A stretch of 64,000 bases of DNA from Prunella strophiata. Taxonomy: Eukaryota > Chordata > Aves > Passeriformes > Prunellidae. Position 1 is the stretch's first letter. Each line of letters opens with the position of its first letter. The stretch lies in the NCBI GenBank assembly GCA_036583965.1, contig JAZBQD010000015.1, positions 71,402,330-71,466,329 on the forward strand, written 5' to 3'. The position numbers were made by a program, and so were the translations under genes. The notes beneath the pieces are model-generated. The model did no database searches and was not told where the DNA came from. It saw only the letters and a list, made by a program, of their open reading frames with translations. Shown here piece after piece: positions 14,801 to 29,800 of the stretch.

Positions 14801-17800
14801 CCACTAAGTTTCACTTGCTCTGAATGACCAGTTTAGAAAAGAATTTTTTATGTTGCTTTGGTGTTTTTTCAGTAGTCTTTTCTTGGCAGAAGGGTTTGAG
14901 GTTGAAAAGCTGAAGCTTGTACTGTAGATAAGTTTTTACAGTCAAAGTAAAGCTCACAACACTGAACCAGTGATTTGAGCATCTAGATACTGCAACAGAA
15001 CAGCAAATCAAAGGAAAATAAACATAAGTACATTGCATGTTTAATTCACAAGAAACTAGCTGTTCTAAAATAAGAAGTGGGAAATACTTGATTTTGATAA
15101 TTATTCTATTTTAATACATAGTTATCAGAAGTTAATTGGACTTATAGCAGACTTTTTTAGCTGCTATAATATGTAGGCTTTTTTACTAAGTAGATAATAA
15201 CCATGGAATTCCTAAACCATAGATTAAAATTCAATAATAAGGAAGTAATAAGAATGCTTAATGAGGCTGTCGTATAGAAACATTTTCAGTAGCTGCTTTG
15301 CCAAGGGGAAACTCACAAATAGAAAAGAGAATGACTTTCCTAAGTAAGCAGGAGGTCTGGGAATTTAATATGTGCCTCTCAAGCCTATTTTTAGTATCTT
15401 TCCCATTAAGTAATACTTCTTAATTTGCAACTGCCAAATCTCTAGTAATTTGTAATTATAGTACTCGTGAGTTCAGATGTCACAGGAGGAACTTGATAAA
15501 ATATAATACAGAAGGAAAGCATTTGTAACCTTAATTAGTGGTCCAGAAATTCTCCTTGGACAAATTAATTCATTTCAACTTAATTAATATTTTCTACAGC
15601 TCATTCTAGTACTCACAGAGGAGTTTGTACTCCTTTGTGCTTTTTTTTTACAGAACCCATTAGAAAATCTTTTAAATAATGATATTTGAAAAACATGACA
15701 AACTGTGCACTATATTATCATAAAATGTCAAAAATGCAACTTTTAAGTTATTAGTCTGATATCTGTAGGAGTTGTGAGTGTGATCTTTTTCGCCTCACTT
15801 TTCTTTCTCTTGTTCTTACTGGGCAGGGAGAGTTCAATTCCTCCCTTTATCTTTTACATGTTTGCTCTTTGCAAATAACTGCTGATTTTCCTAAAAGAGA
15901 TATAAATTAAAACTTTTCTTATCATCGATTAGGATAATATGAGTCCTGCTAAATCTTTTCCTGTCGTTTTTTTGTTGGTTTGTTTGTTTGCTTCTTGGGA
16001 TTTGAAGTAGGGATTTTTTTATGTTGGTCATACAGAAATGAGGAGAGAGAAAATCATCACACTTTTCATTTGAGGGAATGTTTAGTCTGTAGTAGTTCCC
16101 AGGGTGGGCTACCATGATGTGCTGAAGACAATGTAGGTGAAAATAAAAGCTTGCCACTTCTGCAGCCCCTTCACTTTATACTGATGCACTCCACTCCTAT
16201 AAAAAATTGATGTTGAATTCTGTAGTCCTTCATAACTTGGTTGGAAGACAACAGAGATAAAGTAACTAAAAAAATTATTTTGTTGAAAATGTGCAGGTTT
16301 ATAAAAATGGGGAAGTGCTGTGGTTTTTAATGCATTTCACCTGAAACCTCAGAATGGTCAGGACTGAGTTCTCAGGAATAATGAACAGTTTTCAGTACAT
16401 TAGTTCAAAGTAAAAGACTTCTCATTTGCTCCTCATCCCTTCACTGGGTGTCATATTTCTCCCCCCCCCCCCTTCCCTCTGCAAATTTCTGCAGTGTTTC
16501 CATTTTTCACAATATTTTAAGTATTCTTAAGAATGAAAACACTAGAACTGAAGCCTTGCTGAAGCAAGTGCCATCTCACCTGGCTGTAAAATGACTACTG
16601 AAGTCTTGTAGTGCATGAGAGAGAATGAATATACAGCATAGGTTCCTACAGGAGTCTGAGACAGATAACCAGCCTAGTATGTAACACTGAGAAATTGAAT
16701 TAATTTACAGAGTGCAGCTTGAAGTAAGAAGGAAAAGACTGTCCTCTTATTCTGTGTAGTTTTATATTGTTTTAGTCCTTAAGTGCAAATTCTGATCTGA
16801 TTTTCAGTGTTTTTAAAATTATAGGACTTGTAATACTTGAAATATTAGCCCAGAAATTAATTTTTGTATTTTTTCATGAAACTTACGAGTAGTAGAATAA
16901 TACCATGTCATAATATTCATCCTGCAAATAAGGCTCCATTTAGCAGTTTTCATGGCCTTTTCTTCTTCTTTCTGCTTACATTATACAGCATTTTGTCCAT
17001 ACCACATTGGTCACTTCTCCATTGTTGGCCTGGGCTTTGAGGAATATGTGAGTACTGTTTTATAATTTCAAAATGAAAAATAAACTATCACTGTTTATTC
17101 AATCACAATATTTTTGTAGAATCTTTCCACTTCTATTTGTGGTTGCAAAAGTAACATTGAGTATGTCTTCTTACTAGTCCTTCAACCTTTTTCGAGTATA
17201 TGATTAAAAATGTTGTGCCACTCTTTTCCACTTCCTCCATTATTTACAACTCAAGTAAGGTTTTTACTGTTTGTAAAAACTGTGTGTGTCTTCAGGGTTT
17301 TTTAACAGCCTCTTGTTCCTTGTGCATTTAAAACTCGTTTACTGATTTTCATAGTGGATGATACTAAGTTGGGGAAACTAGGGGGTGAATGAAATAGTGT
17401 AAGGTGGCACTTCTTGTTTCATATATTGAGATTGTTTTGAGTTTGAAGAAAGTAGTTGTAATGTAAATGTAAACATTATCTATTCTTGATGAAGATACAA
17501 AAATAGTAGTAGATTATTAAAATATGTAAAAACTAGAGAAACTTGGCATTCTTCTTGAAGAGTTGAAATTTGGAATTTATCTTAGAAGATTACATCTCCT
17601 TTTTATGTAACTAAGGGACTGATAAACTCATCTTTTTTCCTCTTTGCTCCAGGTCCAAGCATCTCACTTTGAAGGCCTGATTACAACTATAGTGGGATAT
17701 GTTCTTCTAGCAGTGACTCTAATTGTTTGTCATGTATCCTTTTGTCAATAGTTACCTGGTTCAGATTTACATGTAAATAATTTTCTCTGGCTATGCTTTG

Positions 17801-20800
17801 TGGAGGTGCAGACGTGATGTAGGTGCGCTTAACTCACCATTTTTCTCTGCTCTTTTGGTGAAATTAGAAGGAAAGGTCTCTTCTGTTCCCTTGGAGATTT
17901 AGAAGTTGTCAGTGTGACTGCCTGCTTTCAAATACTTCCACATGTTTAACAACACAATCAAAGGCTTTTATGCTTGCTTGAAGGTCTGTCTGAGGAGGAG
18001 AGTGTAGAATAATTTTTTCCGCACTGTCTGTAGGCTTCTGCTGTGGCCTGTAGTTGCAGCAGAGAGATTATAAAAGGAGGTATGATGGGAAACTTACTCA
18101 AATGTTTTTGATCCTGCCAGATTTTTTGAATAAGAATTATTTTGGTTTGTTTGTTATGTCTCTCAGCTACTGAGAGTTTGCAGCAAGAATTTCTTTCTCA
18201 TTATTACTTTTTCAGAGAAAACTACTTTCTCTTAGTTGTAGAAAATAAAGTACTGAAAGCTGGAAGGATTTATGTGGTCACAAGTAAGAAGGCTGCATTC
18301 ATGCTGCATGTTTTTTTACATCAGCTTCAGTTGGAAAGAATATACATTTGTTACCAGTTTTCTGTTCAAAAGTAAACAAAGTTGACATCAACTTTCTACA
18401 TTAGTATACCAATGTGCAGTACAAGTATAAAACATTAGTAGATTAGCGTGTAGGTTTTGCCTCCTAAAAACACCCTAATACGAAATTCCCAAAGTGCAAT
18501 ATCCAGCTTTTCTTGGAAAAGGTGAGAATTTGATTTAGACAGCAGGGAAGGGAAAGCTACTATTTAAAGAAGGTCTTCAGTTTTTAAACTTACATACTTG
18601 TGGCAGATGTTTTCAGAGACAACTATTTATTTCTTGAGAAAACTGCTGGTTGTTTAATTAAGAGGTGTTCTATTATTAATAAATGTTTATTTACTTTAGA
18701 TGCATGTTTGGGGATGTTACCCAGCACACCAGATCATGACATCTGGAGTCACAGCCAATTTTGAAAATAGAACCCTGATAATACACATTCTTACTATTTC
18801 ATTTTTCTCTTTTATAAAATTTCCTGTTGCTAAAAGTAACATAATACAGTGTTTGATATTAATTAGACTGTTACAAAGTGTTTTCCAGTGTTATTTTCTT
18901 GACAAAGCTATTCAGGGTTTGGCAGCTCTTGTTAAGTTTCAGCGATCACGTCGTTTACTAGGAGTTTGCTATATTGTTGTCAAGGTAATCCTAATTTTTT
19001 GTGTGGGGAAAAAAATCACTCTCAATTTAAACTGGCATTGTCATTTTCTTAACAATTTCTGTTAAACTAGTGAGATGTTATTTTCTCTTTTCGTAAAGGT
19101 TTCCTTGTTAGTGGTGGTTGAAATTGGTGTGTTTCCTCTCATCTGTGGCTGGTGGTTGGATATATGCTCCTTGGTAAGAACAGAAACAAATATGATAAAA
19201 TCTTCTGTAACTGTTTATATTAAAAAAAAAAAAAAAAAAAAGTTCTAAAGAGAAGAGAGTTGTTAATACAAGTTTGGCAGCAGTCTTCTGTTTTCATAAA
19301 CAGCATTTCCAGAGGGAAATTTCCAGGTTTTTCTTAGGTGTTGCTTAATGCTGATTTTCGGGTTTTTTATATTACTAAATACAAATTAACATGCTGTTAC
19401 TAAAATAACAAGATCCTAATCCTTTTTGGTGCTGTTAGAAGACCACTGTGATAATGAGCTTACTTATAGGCAAACTTGTGCACTGAATAAACCTCTTTAT
19501 GTAGCTGTCTTATGTGAAATGGTAATGACTTCATATTTTAACTTGTTCAGTCTCTTTCTGTTTTGAAAAAGATCCTTGCTGTATTTGCTTGGAATTGAGG
19601 ACAGTTCTTCTGTCCTGAAAAATATTGAGTGATAAATTTTAAATCGACAAAATTATTTTTTCTAGCCTTAGTGGAAATTGAATTTAATTAGGAATTATTT
19701 GCTTCCATCATAGTGCCACTTAGTTTGAATTGATTTATAACTTATGTAGAGTCTGTTAGTGATTGAGTTGACATATTTCTTCTTTCTGTCAGAAGAAATA
19801 AATTGATCACATATTTATCTTTATTTGCTGTTCTTATCATAAGTAATCCCTTTTTTCTCTAATTAAATGGTGTATTGATGTGTTAAAGCAGACATTTAAA
19901 TTATGCTTAGGAGTATATGAACTAGGGTAAACAAAATGACTACTTGTGTATGTTTTCCAAACTTTATTCATATTTGTTTACTACTTCCCTTCTTCTAGGA
20001 GATGTTTGATGCCACTCTGAAAGACAGAGAATTGAGCTTTCAGTCTGCCCCAGGCACCACAATGTTTCTGCATTGGTTGGTTGGAATGGTTTACGTCTTC
20101 TATTTTGCATCCTTCATCCTTTTGCTAAGAGAGGTGAGTCTATAAGAACAAGATTGGTATGTAACACAGTTAGAGGCTTACATACAGAACAGTTAAATCT
20201 TTCATGTGTGGGTATTGCTGCTACCATTTTTTGTGTGTATATTGGATTCAGTTTTATGTAGAAAGGGCCATGCTGGTACTTACTGCAGTGGAAAAATCAT
20301 TATTTTGAGAACATTTTGCTTAGAGATTTTTGTTTAGCTGGTAAATCTGAGCATTGCCTTCACAGTCAATCCAAATATGTTTTAGTTGTTTAAGATCAAT
20401 CAGTATTTAAAAATTAAGCTCATATTTGGTTATTGGTTTTTTAGTTCCCTGTGATGATACTTTCTTTGTTCTGTTTCTGTGCAATTTTGGTGAATCTTGT
20501 TCAACCAATATCCCTATTACGGTAAAACTTACTTTCTGCAGCAGTGTTGTTCAAAATGAAAAATAAATACAAACATTATATTCTCCTCATATATTGTTTT
20601 CTATTTCCTACTTCAGGTATTGAGACCTGGTGTCTTATGGTTTCTCAGGAATTTGAATGATCCAGACTTCAATCCTGTGCAGGAAATGATTCACTTGCCC
20701 ATCTATAGACATCTCAGGAGGTTTATCTTATCAGTGGTAAGGACTAACCAGAAAGATTTCTTTATTTGTAAATAAAGCTTCATATGTACTGTGTATTTAA

Positions 20801-23800
20801 AGAAAAACATTTTCAGCATTGAAGTGAACTGGTACTGGAACAGGTTGCCAACAGAATCTGCGTCTTTTGATAATCAAACTCATCTAGATAAGGTTCTGAA
20901 AAGCCTGATGTATCTGGGTCTGCTCAGAGCAGGGGTTTGGGGAGAACTGGTTGGATTTCAGAGCTCTCTTCTAAACCAAGTATCTTTTGCAAAGTCCCAG
21001 AAAATGTTTGTATATTCAGAAAACAAGTGTTTGTTATAATGGACATTGTAAATCACGTAATTTTCATTATGTCCTCAGTTACTGCAGTAAAATTGTGTGT
21101 CCAGTTCAGCCAAAGTAGTGCAGCAGGGGAGAGTAATTTTCTAGCTAGATTTTGGATTGGATTCTGCTGCTGTAGCCAGTGGTGTCTGTTTCCAGCTTAT
21201 CATTGTAAGATAGTGAAAACAATGAGAGTTTTTTCCCTTTAGTTGTTTGTCTGAGGTTTGCTGAGCATGCAGTCAAGGAAGGGTCACAGACTGTCTTTGA
21301 CATAAATGTTACATGAACTGTGTAAACTGACACACCAGCAACATTCTTTGATGTACTGTATTGTTACACCTGAGGTGCTTTGAGCAGTGAAAGTTCAGAG
21401 AGATCCTGGTTCTGTTAGAGGGCCCTTCAGTATCTGAGTGGAGTTGACCTTTCCACCTTTCTGAGCATTCTGTCATTAGATAATTGTAATTCTTCAGCTG
21501 CCTGAAATTTCATGGTACATCAGGTGGCCCAAATACAAGCCAAGATCTACTGGTTTCTCATGGTCTCACGTTGTCACACTGTATTTGAACAGGCAGTTAC
21601 TTGAACTTCACTTTTTGATTTGCTCAGCTAATTAATTCAGAATTTTCACTAGCCTCATGCTAGAATATGGGATCCAGAATGGTAATCATTTACCATTTCA
21701 AAGTAAATCACACCTTTCATGCTCTCTCTGTATTTTAAAGAAAAGTCTTGTGTATGACAGAAACATTATTTTTATTTCCTCTATTATTTTCCTCTAAGAA
21801 TGGGATTCATTTTTTCTTTTTGACATAGTTAAACACTATTTTTTTTTCACATCATTAGTCTCTATTTCATTTATATGAAATGTAAGAATGTGTTTAAAAT
21901 GTACTTAATTTTTCATCTGGTTCCTTAAGGAAACAGGATTCATAAAAGTGCATTGTCTTCAGGCACTTGATGTCCCCTACTGCATTTTGGTCTTTTAGTC
22001 CATTTGAAATGTGAAGAAATAGGAACTGAAACGTCTTTTGACGCTTCAGCAAGTTGCTTAAGAAGTCAGCCACTTAGAAAAGAGAGGAATACAAAATAAG
22101 CAGTCCTGGTGTTGGGGAAGGGGGAAGAAAGAGCTCTCTGACATTGCTCTAGCTGTCAGCTGCACTCCTATTTGGCGAGGGCATTGTAGTCAACTGGTCT
22201 GCCTGGGATGGAATTGATTTTCTTCGTAGTGGCAAATGTCCTTCTGCACCTTGAATGGGCAGCTGAAACGGTGTTGCTAACACAGGCCTGTTGGCTATAG
22301 CTGGACAGTGCTTGCACAGCATCCAGGCATTTACTTTGCTGCTCTGCCCTGCTCCCTCACCTTCAATGAATAAGTTGCAGGCTGGGAGGAGGCTATCCCT
22401 ATAACAGCTGACCTGAACTGAGCCAAAGGGATATGACATCATGCTCAGCAGTGAAAGCTCTGAGAAAGGAGGTTGCGGGGGGATGTTCATGGTAATGGTG
22501 TTTGTCTTCCTGACTTCCCAGGAAATTGCTGATTGTCTGTCTGCTGATGGGAGGTAGAGAGTGAATTCTTCTTACTGTTTTGATTGCGTACTTGGTGCTT
22601 TCTCTGTAGAATTGCCATTATCTCAGTCTTGCCTGCCTTCTGTTTTGCCTTCCCCTTTGGCTGGAGAGGGGAATAAGCATGCAGCTAGGGTAGGTGCATG
22701 CAGCTGGCCCTAGCTGTTAGCCAGGGCTAGCCCACCACACTCAGGGAACATGTCAGAGATGAGTGGGAAACTGGGTTTGGTAGTTTCTACTATTTGGACT
22801 AACTTGTTTACTTTCTTATTGCAGATTGTCTTTGGATCAATTGTACTGCTCATGCTCTGGCTTCCTATACGCATTATTAAGTATCTGCTGCCTAACTTTC
22901 TTCCATATAATGTTATGCTGTACAGGTGAGCATTTATTTTTAAAAAGATGGGGTTTCTCTTCAGTGTTTCTATAACTGGAAAAAGTGTATTTGCACTCCC
23001 TGAGCATTAAAGTGACATTTTTATGTTATTTTGTTTTCAATTCAATTAATCTTCATTGTTCTAAGAGAAGTAAAGGGTAAAGGACAAGGCTACATCATAC
23101 AATGGGACAAATTAAAAGCTACTTGAAAAAAGAAGCATTTTGTTTCCTTCCATAAAGATAATTGTTCGGGGCTTTATGCCCTCAAAACACTTCCCATTTC
23201 AATCTTCTGATAGTGAAGTTCATTTTGTGTTTTTTTTTAACACACTCATTCCTGATTGTCATTGTTTCAGGAGTAAAAGAATATCTGTAACTGCATTTTT
23301 TTAATGATAGCAGTTTTTTCCTATTTCTGTATAATAATTCAAACAGTAATGACAGATGCAAATAGAGATGCATCCTGTATTCTTAGATATAATCTTTCTC
23401 AATGTTTTTTCCTAAATTTGTTATATGCCAAAGTGGCTAACCTCTCTGCTTGGGGAAGTATATAGGGAAAAATCTTAGCAAAAAATGAAGATTTTTCCTT
23501 TTTGGCATCCAGTGTATTTCTGTATTGTGGTGGCATTAATAGGATTCAGTGTAAAAGATTTCTATTAGAACGTTCCTTATTTCGTGCTCTTCCCATTGTT
23601 TCCAGTGACGCTCCAGTAAGTGAACTTTCCCTAGAGCTGCTTTTGCTTCAGGTGGTGCTTCCAGCTTTGCTAGAGCAAGGACATACAAGACAGTGGTTGA
23701 AAGGTCTTGTACGAGCATGGACTGTTACTGCTGGATACTTGCTGTAAGTACAGAAATCCAAAATCACCTACAACCACTGTGCCCAGTTTGGCCTTTAAAT

Positions 23801-26800
23801 GTGAAGGCAGCTTTCCAGAAGGTTATCCCAAAAAGCAGATTTAATAGCTCTTCTACAGATAAATACACTATGAAAAGCTTCTATAGTGATTGCTTTCTTC
23901 TAAGCAGCAGATGTACGTATTTCTGGACTAGCCTTTGACAAGTAATTCTTTTGGTACACCATTACAGCATTTGCTTCGTGAAAGAAATCTGTAAAAGTAT
24001 GACTAACATCTTTTAACTCCCTATTATATGAAAGTAAGGAGATAAATGTCAGCAGTGTGTTTCCATGAATCATCTAAATAAAATTCATGTGCACTTCTTG
24101 GATTTCTTAATATAAGAAGGGAAAAAAAAAAGAAAAATCATTTAGAACATTGAGCTGAAGAAGTAAGCAAACTTAAATTAAGGGTTTTAAAGTTAGAAGT
24201 TCAGGCTTTAGAGAAGGATAAAACCATTTCTTTGTCAAATAAAGTAAATTATTGTACTGCCAGGCAGAGTTCTAGCATGTTAAATTATTTTTAGTTCATC
24301 TGTTGTTTGTCAAATTAGTCAAGAAAAAAGTAAGGTTGATTTTGTTTCTGTGCAGCTTTCAGTTTAACTTCAAAGTATATTGGCATTCTCCCACCATGTT
24401 GCACTCTTAGGATCAAGAATTATTCTTTGCCAAGTTATGTCTGAGAAAGTGAGTGAATGAATGAAAGATTTTTTCTTCACTGTAATCCAAAATATTTTAG
24501 TTTCTCATAAGGAAACTCTCCTTACCCCCTCTTCTCTTAGTTTGCATTTAGAAGAAGTTTTTAATTATTTTCCAAGTTTTGATTGTGTTTAAGTATAGTG
24601 TAACAAGAGAGTTTTAGAGATTATGATAGAAATGGCTTTTGTTACTCCACTGTTGCAGCTCTTTAGGACAGTTACAAATTACCTCTTCAGCAATTTTAGT
24701 TTAGTACAGATGAAAATCTTTTGCTCTGTTGTTCCCAAAAAGCAAACTGTTGGATAAATTGCATTGCTAATAGAATATCTGCACAAATCTTACTCTGCTA
24801 AAGCTGAGGAAAATTAAGTTCTAAATGTTCATTTTAATCAGACTCAAATTTTGCTAATTGTATATGTGGAAAAACATCAACAGAATTATTTTAAAGTAGA
24901 TTGATTTTTTTTCCCTAGGATTGATATTTTTAAAAAGTTGTGAACAGGTTTTGAGTAATTTAGAATCTTCTTGAAAGACTGCCTGCCTCTGTACTTGTGA
25001 CAGCACGTGCATAGCAGTGCAGCACGGTCCTTGTACAGTTTAGGTTTGAAGGCCCTTGCTTCCTATAGAGCTTTGTGACAGTAATGTGAAAGCTGTCAGT
25101 AGAGCCATGTGCTTACATGAACTGAAATATCCATGTAATCTTCCTTTCATGTGCACAACACCTTTAATACCAGGTGGTGTTTTTAAAGCAAACAGATAAG
25201 TGATCTTTCCTTGTGATTGTATTCTAACTGCATCCACACCAGCATTTTTCTTCTAAATTGTGTTTATGATGACATTGAGTATGTTACCAAAAAAGGCTTA
25301 TTTTACTTAATCAAGATTTCTGCCTGTACTCCTGTATTAGTTTTCTACAGCCTGTATGGATTCTGAGTAGGCCTATATTTCTGTAAGTTTCTCATTCATA
25401 TCAAACAGAACAAAACTGAAATTTTGATTGTTACAGGGATCTTCATTCTTACCTACTTGGTGATCAGGAAGAGAACGAAAACAATGCAAATCAGCAACCT
25501 AACAACCAGCATGCTCGCAATAATAACGCCATTCCAGTTGTGGGAGAAGGTCTCCATGCGGCCCATCAAGCCATACTTCAGCAAGGAGGACCTGTGGGTT
25601 TCCAGCCTTATCGTAGGCCTTTAAAATTCCCACTCAGGGTACGTATACCTAACACATCAAGAGAAAAGAAAAAGGCATTTGAGAAGTTTTGGTTTTTTTC
25701 TGAGAAAGATTTGGCCCACATTTTCAGAAGTCACATGATGGCTCCTATTTTATATGGTTTGCAGCTTTCAAAAACATAGAGTTGCAGTTATGCTCATATG
25801 AGGCTTTTTTCAGCCTGTAATGTAAGACCTTCAATTACAATTTTATTTATAGATCCCATATATGTTCAGTATAATGTGTCAGTTGACATTGTCTTTACTT
25901 TCTTAGTAAGTAATGGAGAGAAAGACAATAAGCCCCTCTCAAACAGGTAAGTTCAGGTGTGCTTCTAGCAAGGCATGGCTTTCTAGGGGGCATACATTGG
26001 TCTTGCAGCTGAAGTGTATTTAAAACTATTTTGCATAATTAAGAAAATAAACAGAAAACTGCTATTGCTTCTGCATCTGTATTAAACATAGAAAGGTATT
26101 ATATAATACTTGAAAGTTCTAAATCCCTAAAATTATAAAGGAAATTTTATTGGCAAATACTTGCATTTCTAGAATAAAATACAGCTCAAACTAGATAACT
26201 GTTTTGTTGTTAGCAGAAGTCTGAGTTAAATACAAACTTCACCACAGCTCACTTACTGTGATTTCAGGTATAGCTGAAGAATGGAAGTAATGAGTAACAT
26301 TAGGTCACTGTGGTATTGCATGTGAAGGTTCCTTCCTTTATACTCAAATGTCTCCTCAAGGAAAGTGTGTGTTCCAGATTGAACTTTATCTCAGTAGTCT
26401 GTTGGGATGAGGTGTTAGCTTTCCCATAGCAAGCTTGCTTGTTGTGTGGCTTTGATGATTAGTAATGCAGAACTTCCTAGCACCTGGTGCTTGAGAAATA
26501 TTTAAGGAAGTCAAGTACATGGTAGTTCCCTGATAAGATGAAAACCTGGCTGAGGAGTAACCAGCTTCACTATCAGCTTCTGGTCACAGAAACCTGAGCA
26601 CATCTGGAAGAACTTTGTCAGCAAGGTTTTCCTTATAAAACCACTGTCTTGCTTATATGGCATACAGAGCTAGAAATCTTTCAGGATTATATTTCAAGTT
26701 TATATTTAACTCAGTCATGCTGCTCAGTGCAGAAATTAAGAGATGGTCTTTCTTTATGTGGCAAAGCAAAGAACTTAAGTCATTCTGGATTCAAATGTTA

Positions 26801-29800
26801 TTTTTTACTGTTGGAAGAGTTAATGGAAAGTCTTAGAAATACACAACACTGCAGGTGTTCTGCATGTACTGTGGTTAAGTTTCTTTTTGCTGATTTATTT
26901 ATACAGTGAAACAACAGTTATTATTTGAACATTCTAGTTTAGCTGCCTTTCTAGGACGATGTATTTTTTTATACTGGGGTTTCTTGGGGTTTGGTTAAAT
27001 AACTTTCTTACAAACTTCCCTTCCTTTTTTTTCCCCTTTTTCAGATATTTCTTTTGATTGTTTTCATGTGCATAACATTACTGATTGCTAGTCTTATCTG
27101 CCTTACCTTACCAGGTGAGTCTATTATGGTAAACTGTCATTGAAAACAACACAGTATGTTGCCATGCCCAACCATGGCAGATGTTTTGAAACCACTGCTT
27201 GAAGTCAAAAGGCAAAAAATATGGAAACTAGTCTAATTTTTAATAATTTGTCATCAAATTTTAATCTGAAAATCTAAATGACAGAGATTGCCATTCCCTT
27301 TTTGTTGTAGAATAATTTTCCTCTGAGGACAGGGCTTCAGGTGCTTCAATCTCGGTAGTACTGACTGAAAAATAATTGAAACTCTTGCACCTGTTTTACT
27401 GTTTCGAGAAGGAAAATATGTAGATTGTTTCCAGGTCTTCTACAGTATTTTCTTTAATTAAATATTCTGAAGGTGTCATTGTTGAGTACTGCAAGGAGCA
27501 GGGAGTTGGACTTGATGATCCTTAGGGGTTCCTTCCAGCTTGAGATACTCTAGTGATTCTGTGATCTTGACACGTCACTAGGAGATTTTGTGAAATGGCA
27601 TGTATATAACTTTGAAATGCCTGAATAAGTACTTCAAAAGCACTTGGTATTTTTTTAAATAATATGGAGTAAATGAAGCCATGTCAGCCACTGTGAATTT
27701 CCTAATTGTCTGCTGTAATTACCATGTAATTTATACCTTGTTCTATTAATGATCTTAAAGTCAATAATGTGTTGAGATCAAAGTCATAAATTCTGCGATT
27801 TTTTTTAGTAGTAGGACATAAAATAATACTAGGGAAATTAAAACGCTACTAAAAAATGAACTGTAGCAAATCAGTCTCCCATTTTTGTCAGAGAACTTCA
27901 GAAGCCCCATCAGTAAGTCTTAAAAAATTACATGGCAGTGAAACAACCCAAAGATAGCTCATATAATTTAGGTTCAAACTCACACACTAATGCATGATTG
28001 CTGTTGCAGTTCTGAAGATCAGTGTTTAGGCTCTGAACAGTGCTTTATTTTGCTGTAGCTCAGGTCACATTGCTGTCTTAATGAAAGTTTAGGTGGAAAA
28101 GGATTTCTATGTGTTTAGATAGAAAGGATGTGTTTAGATAGAAAGGATTTCTATGTGTTTAGATAGAAAGGATTTCTATGTGTTTAGATAGAAAGGATTT
28201 CTATGTGTTTAGATAGAAAGGATTTCTATGTGTTTAGATAGAAAGGATTTCTATGTGTTTAGATAGAAAGGATTTCTATGTGTTTAGATAGAAAGGATTT
28301 CTATGTGTTTAGATAGAAAGGATTTCTATGTGTTTAGATAGAAAGGATTTCTATGTGTTTAGATAGAAAGGATTTCTATGTGTTTAGATAGAAAGGATTT
28401 CTATGTGTTTAGATAGAAAGGATTTCTATGTGTTTAGATAGAAAGGATTTCTATGTGTTTAGATAGAAAGGATTTCTATGTGTTTAGATAGAAAGGATTT
28501 CTATGTGTTTAGATAGAAAGGATTTCTATGTGTTTAGATAGAAAGGATTTCTATGTGTTTAGATAGAAAGGATTTCTATGTGTTTAGATAGAAAGGATTT
28601 CTATGTGTTTAGATAGAAAGGATTTCTATGTGTTTAGATAGAAAGGATTTCTATGTGTTTAGATAGAAAGGATTTCTATGTGTTTAGATAGAAAGGATTT
28701 CTATGTGTTTAGATAGAAAGGATTTCTATGTGTTTAGATAGAAAGGATTTCTATGTGTTTAGATAGAAAGGATTTCTATGTGTTTAGATAGAAAGGATTT
28801 CTATGTGTTTAGATAGAAAGGATTTCTATGTGTTTAGATAGAAAGGATTTCTATGTGTTTAGATAGAAAGGATTTCTATGTGTTTAGATAGAAAGGATTT
28901 CTATGTGTTTAGATAGAAAGGATTTCTATGTGTTTAGATAGAAAGGATTTCTATGTGTTTAGATAGAAAGGATTTCTATGTGTTTAGATAGAAAGGATTT
29001 CTATGTGTTTAGATAGAAAGGATTTCTATGTGTTTAGATAGAAAGGATTTCTATGTGTTTAGATAGAAAGGATTTCTATGTGTTTAGATAGAAAGGATTT
29101 CTATGTGTTTAGATAGAAAGGATTTCTATGTGCTTTGGCATAATTTTTGAAGCTGTTTGCATAGTGCTTGAGACAGTTATGCATTATTGGTATAGTACCA
29201 AAATAACTGTTTTATGATGAATAATATTTATGCAGGGACATTTCAGATACATTTGATAAGTAGTTTCTTAATAAGCATCCTTCCCTAATACATCCAGAAG
29301 CATTACTGTACGTAACAGTGCCTGTGTTTTCAGTGTTCGCTGGCCGGTGGTTAATGTCATTTTGGACGGGGACTGCCAAAATCCATGAACTGTACACAGC
29401 TGCCTGTGGTCTTTATGTCTGTTGGCTGACTATCCGAGCTGTTGACAGTTGCTGTGTTTAGATAGAAAGGATTTCTATGTGTTTAGATAGAAAGGATTTC
29501 TATGTGTTTAGATAGAAAGGATTTCTATGTGTTTAGATAGAAAGGATTTCTATGTGTTTAGATAGAAAGGATTTCTATGTGTTTAGATAGAAAGGATTTC
29601 TATGTGTTTAGATAGAAAGGATTTCTATGTGTTTAGATAGAAAGGATTTCTATGTGTTTAGATAGAAAGGATTTCTATGTGTTTAGATAGAAAGGATTTC
29701 TATGTGTTTAGATAGAAAGGATTTCTATGTGTTTAGATAGAAAGGATTTCTATGTGTTTAGATAGAAAGGATTTCTATGTGTTTAGATAGAAAGGATTTC

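Noticed and set aside
18700..19065. 121-codon open frame
   Set aside because: It reads from the U12 intron through the true exon 18916-18984 into the next intron; only the exon part is coding.
22149..22490. 113-codon antisense frame
   Set aside because: Lies within the LTR on the opposite strand, with no viral or cellular protein similarity that I recognise.
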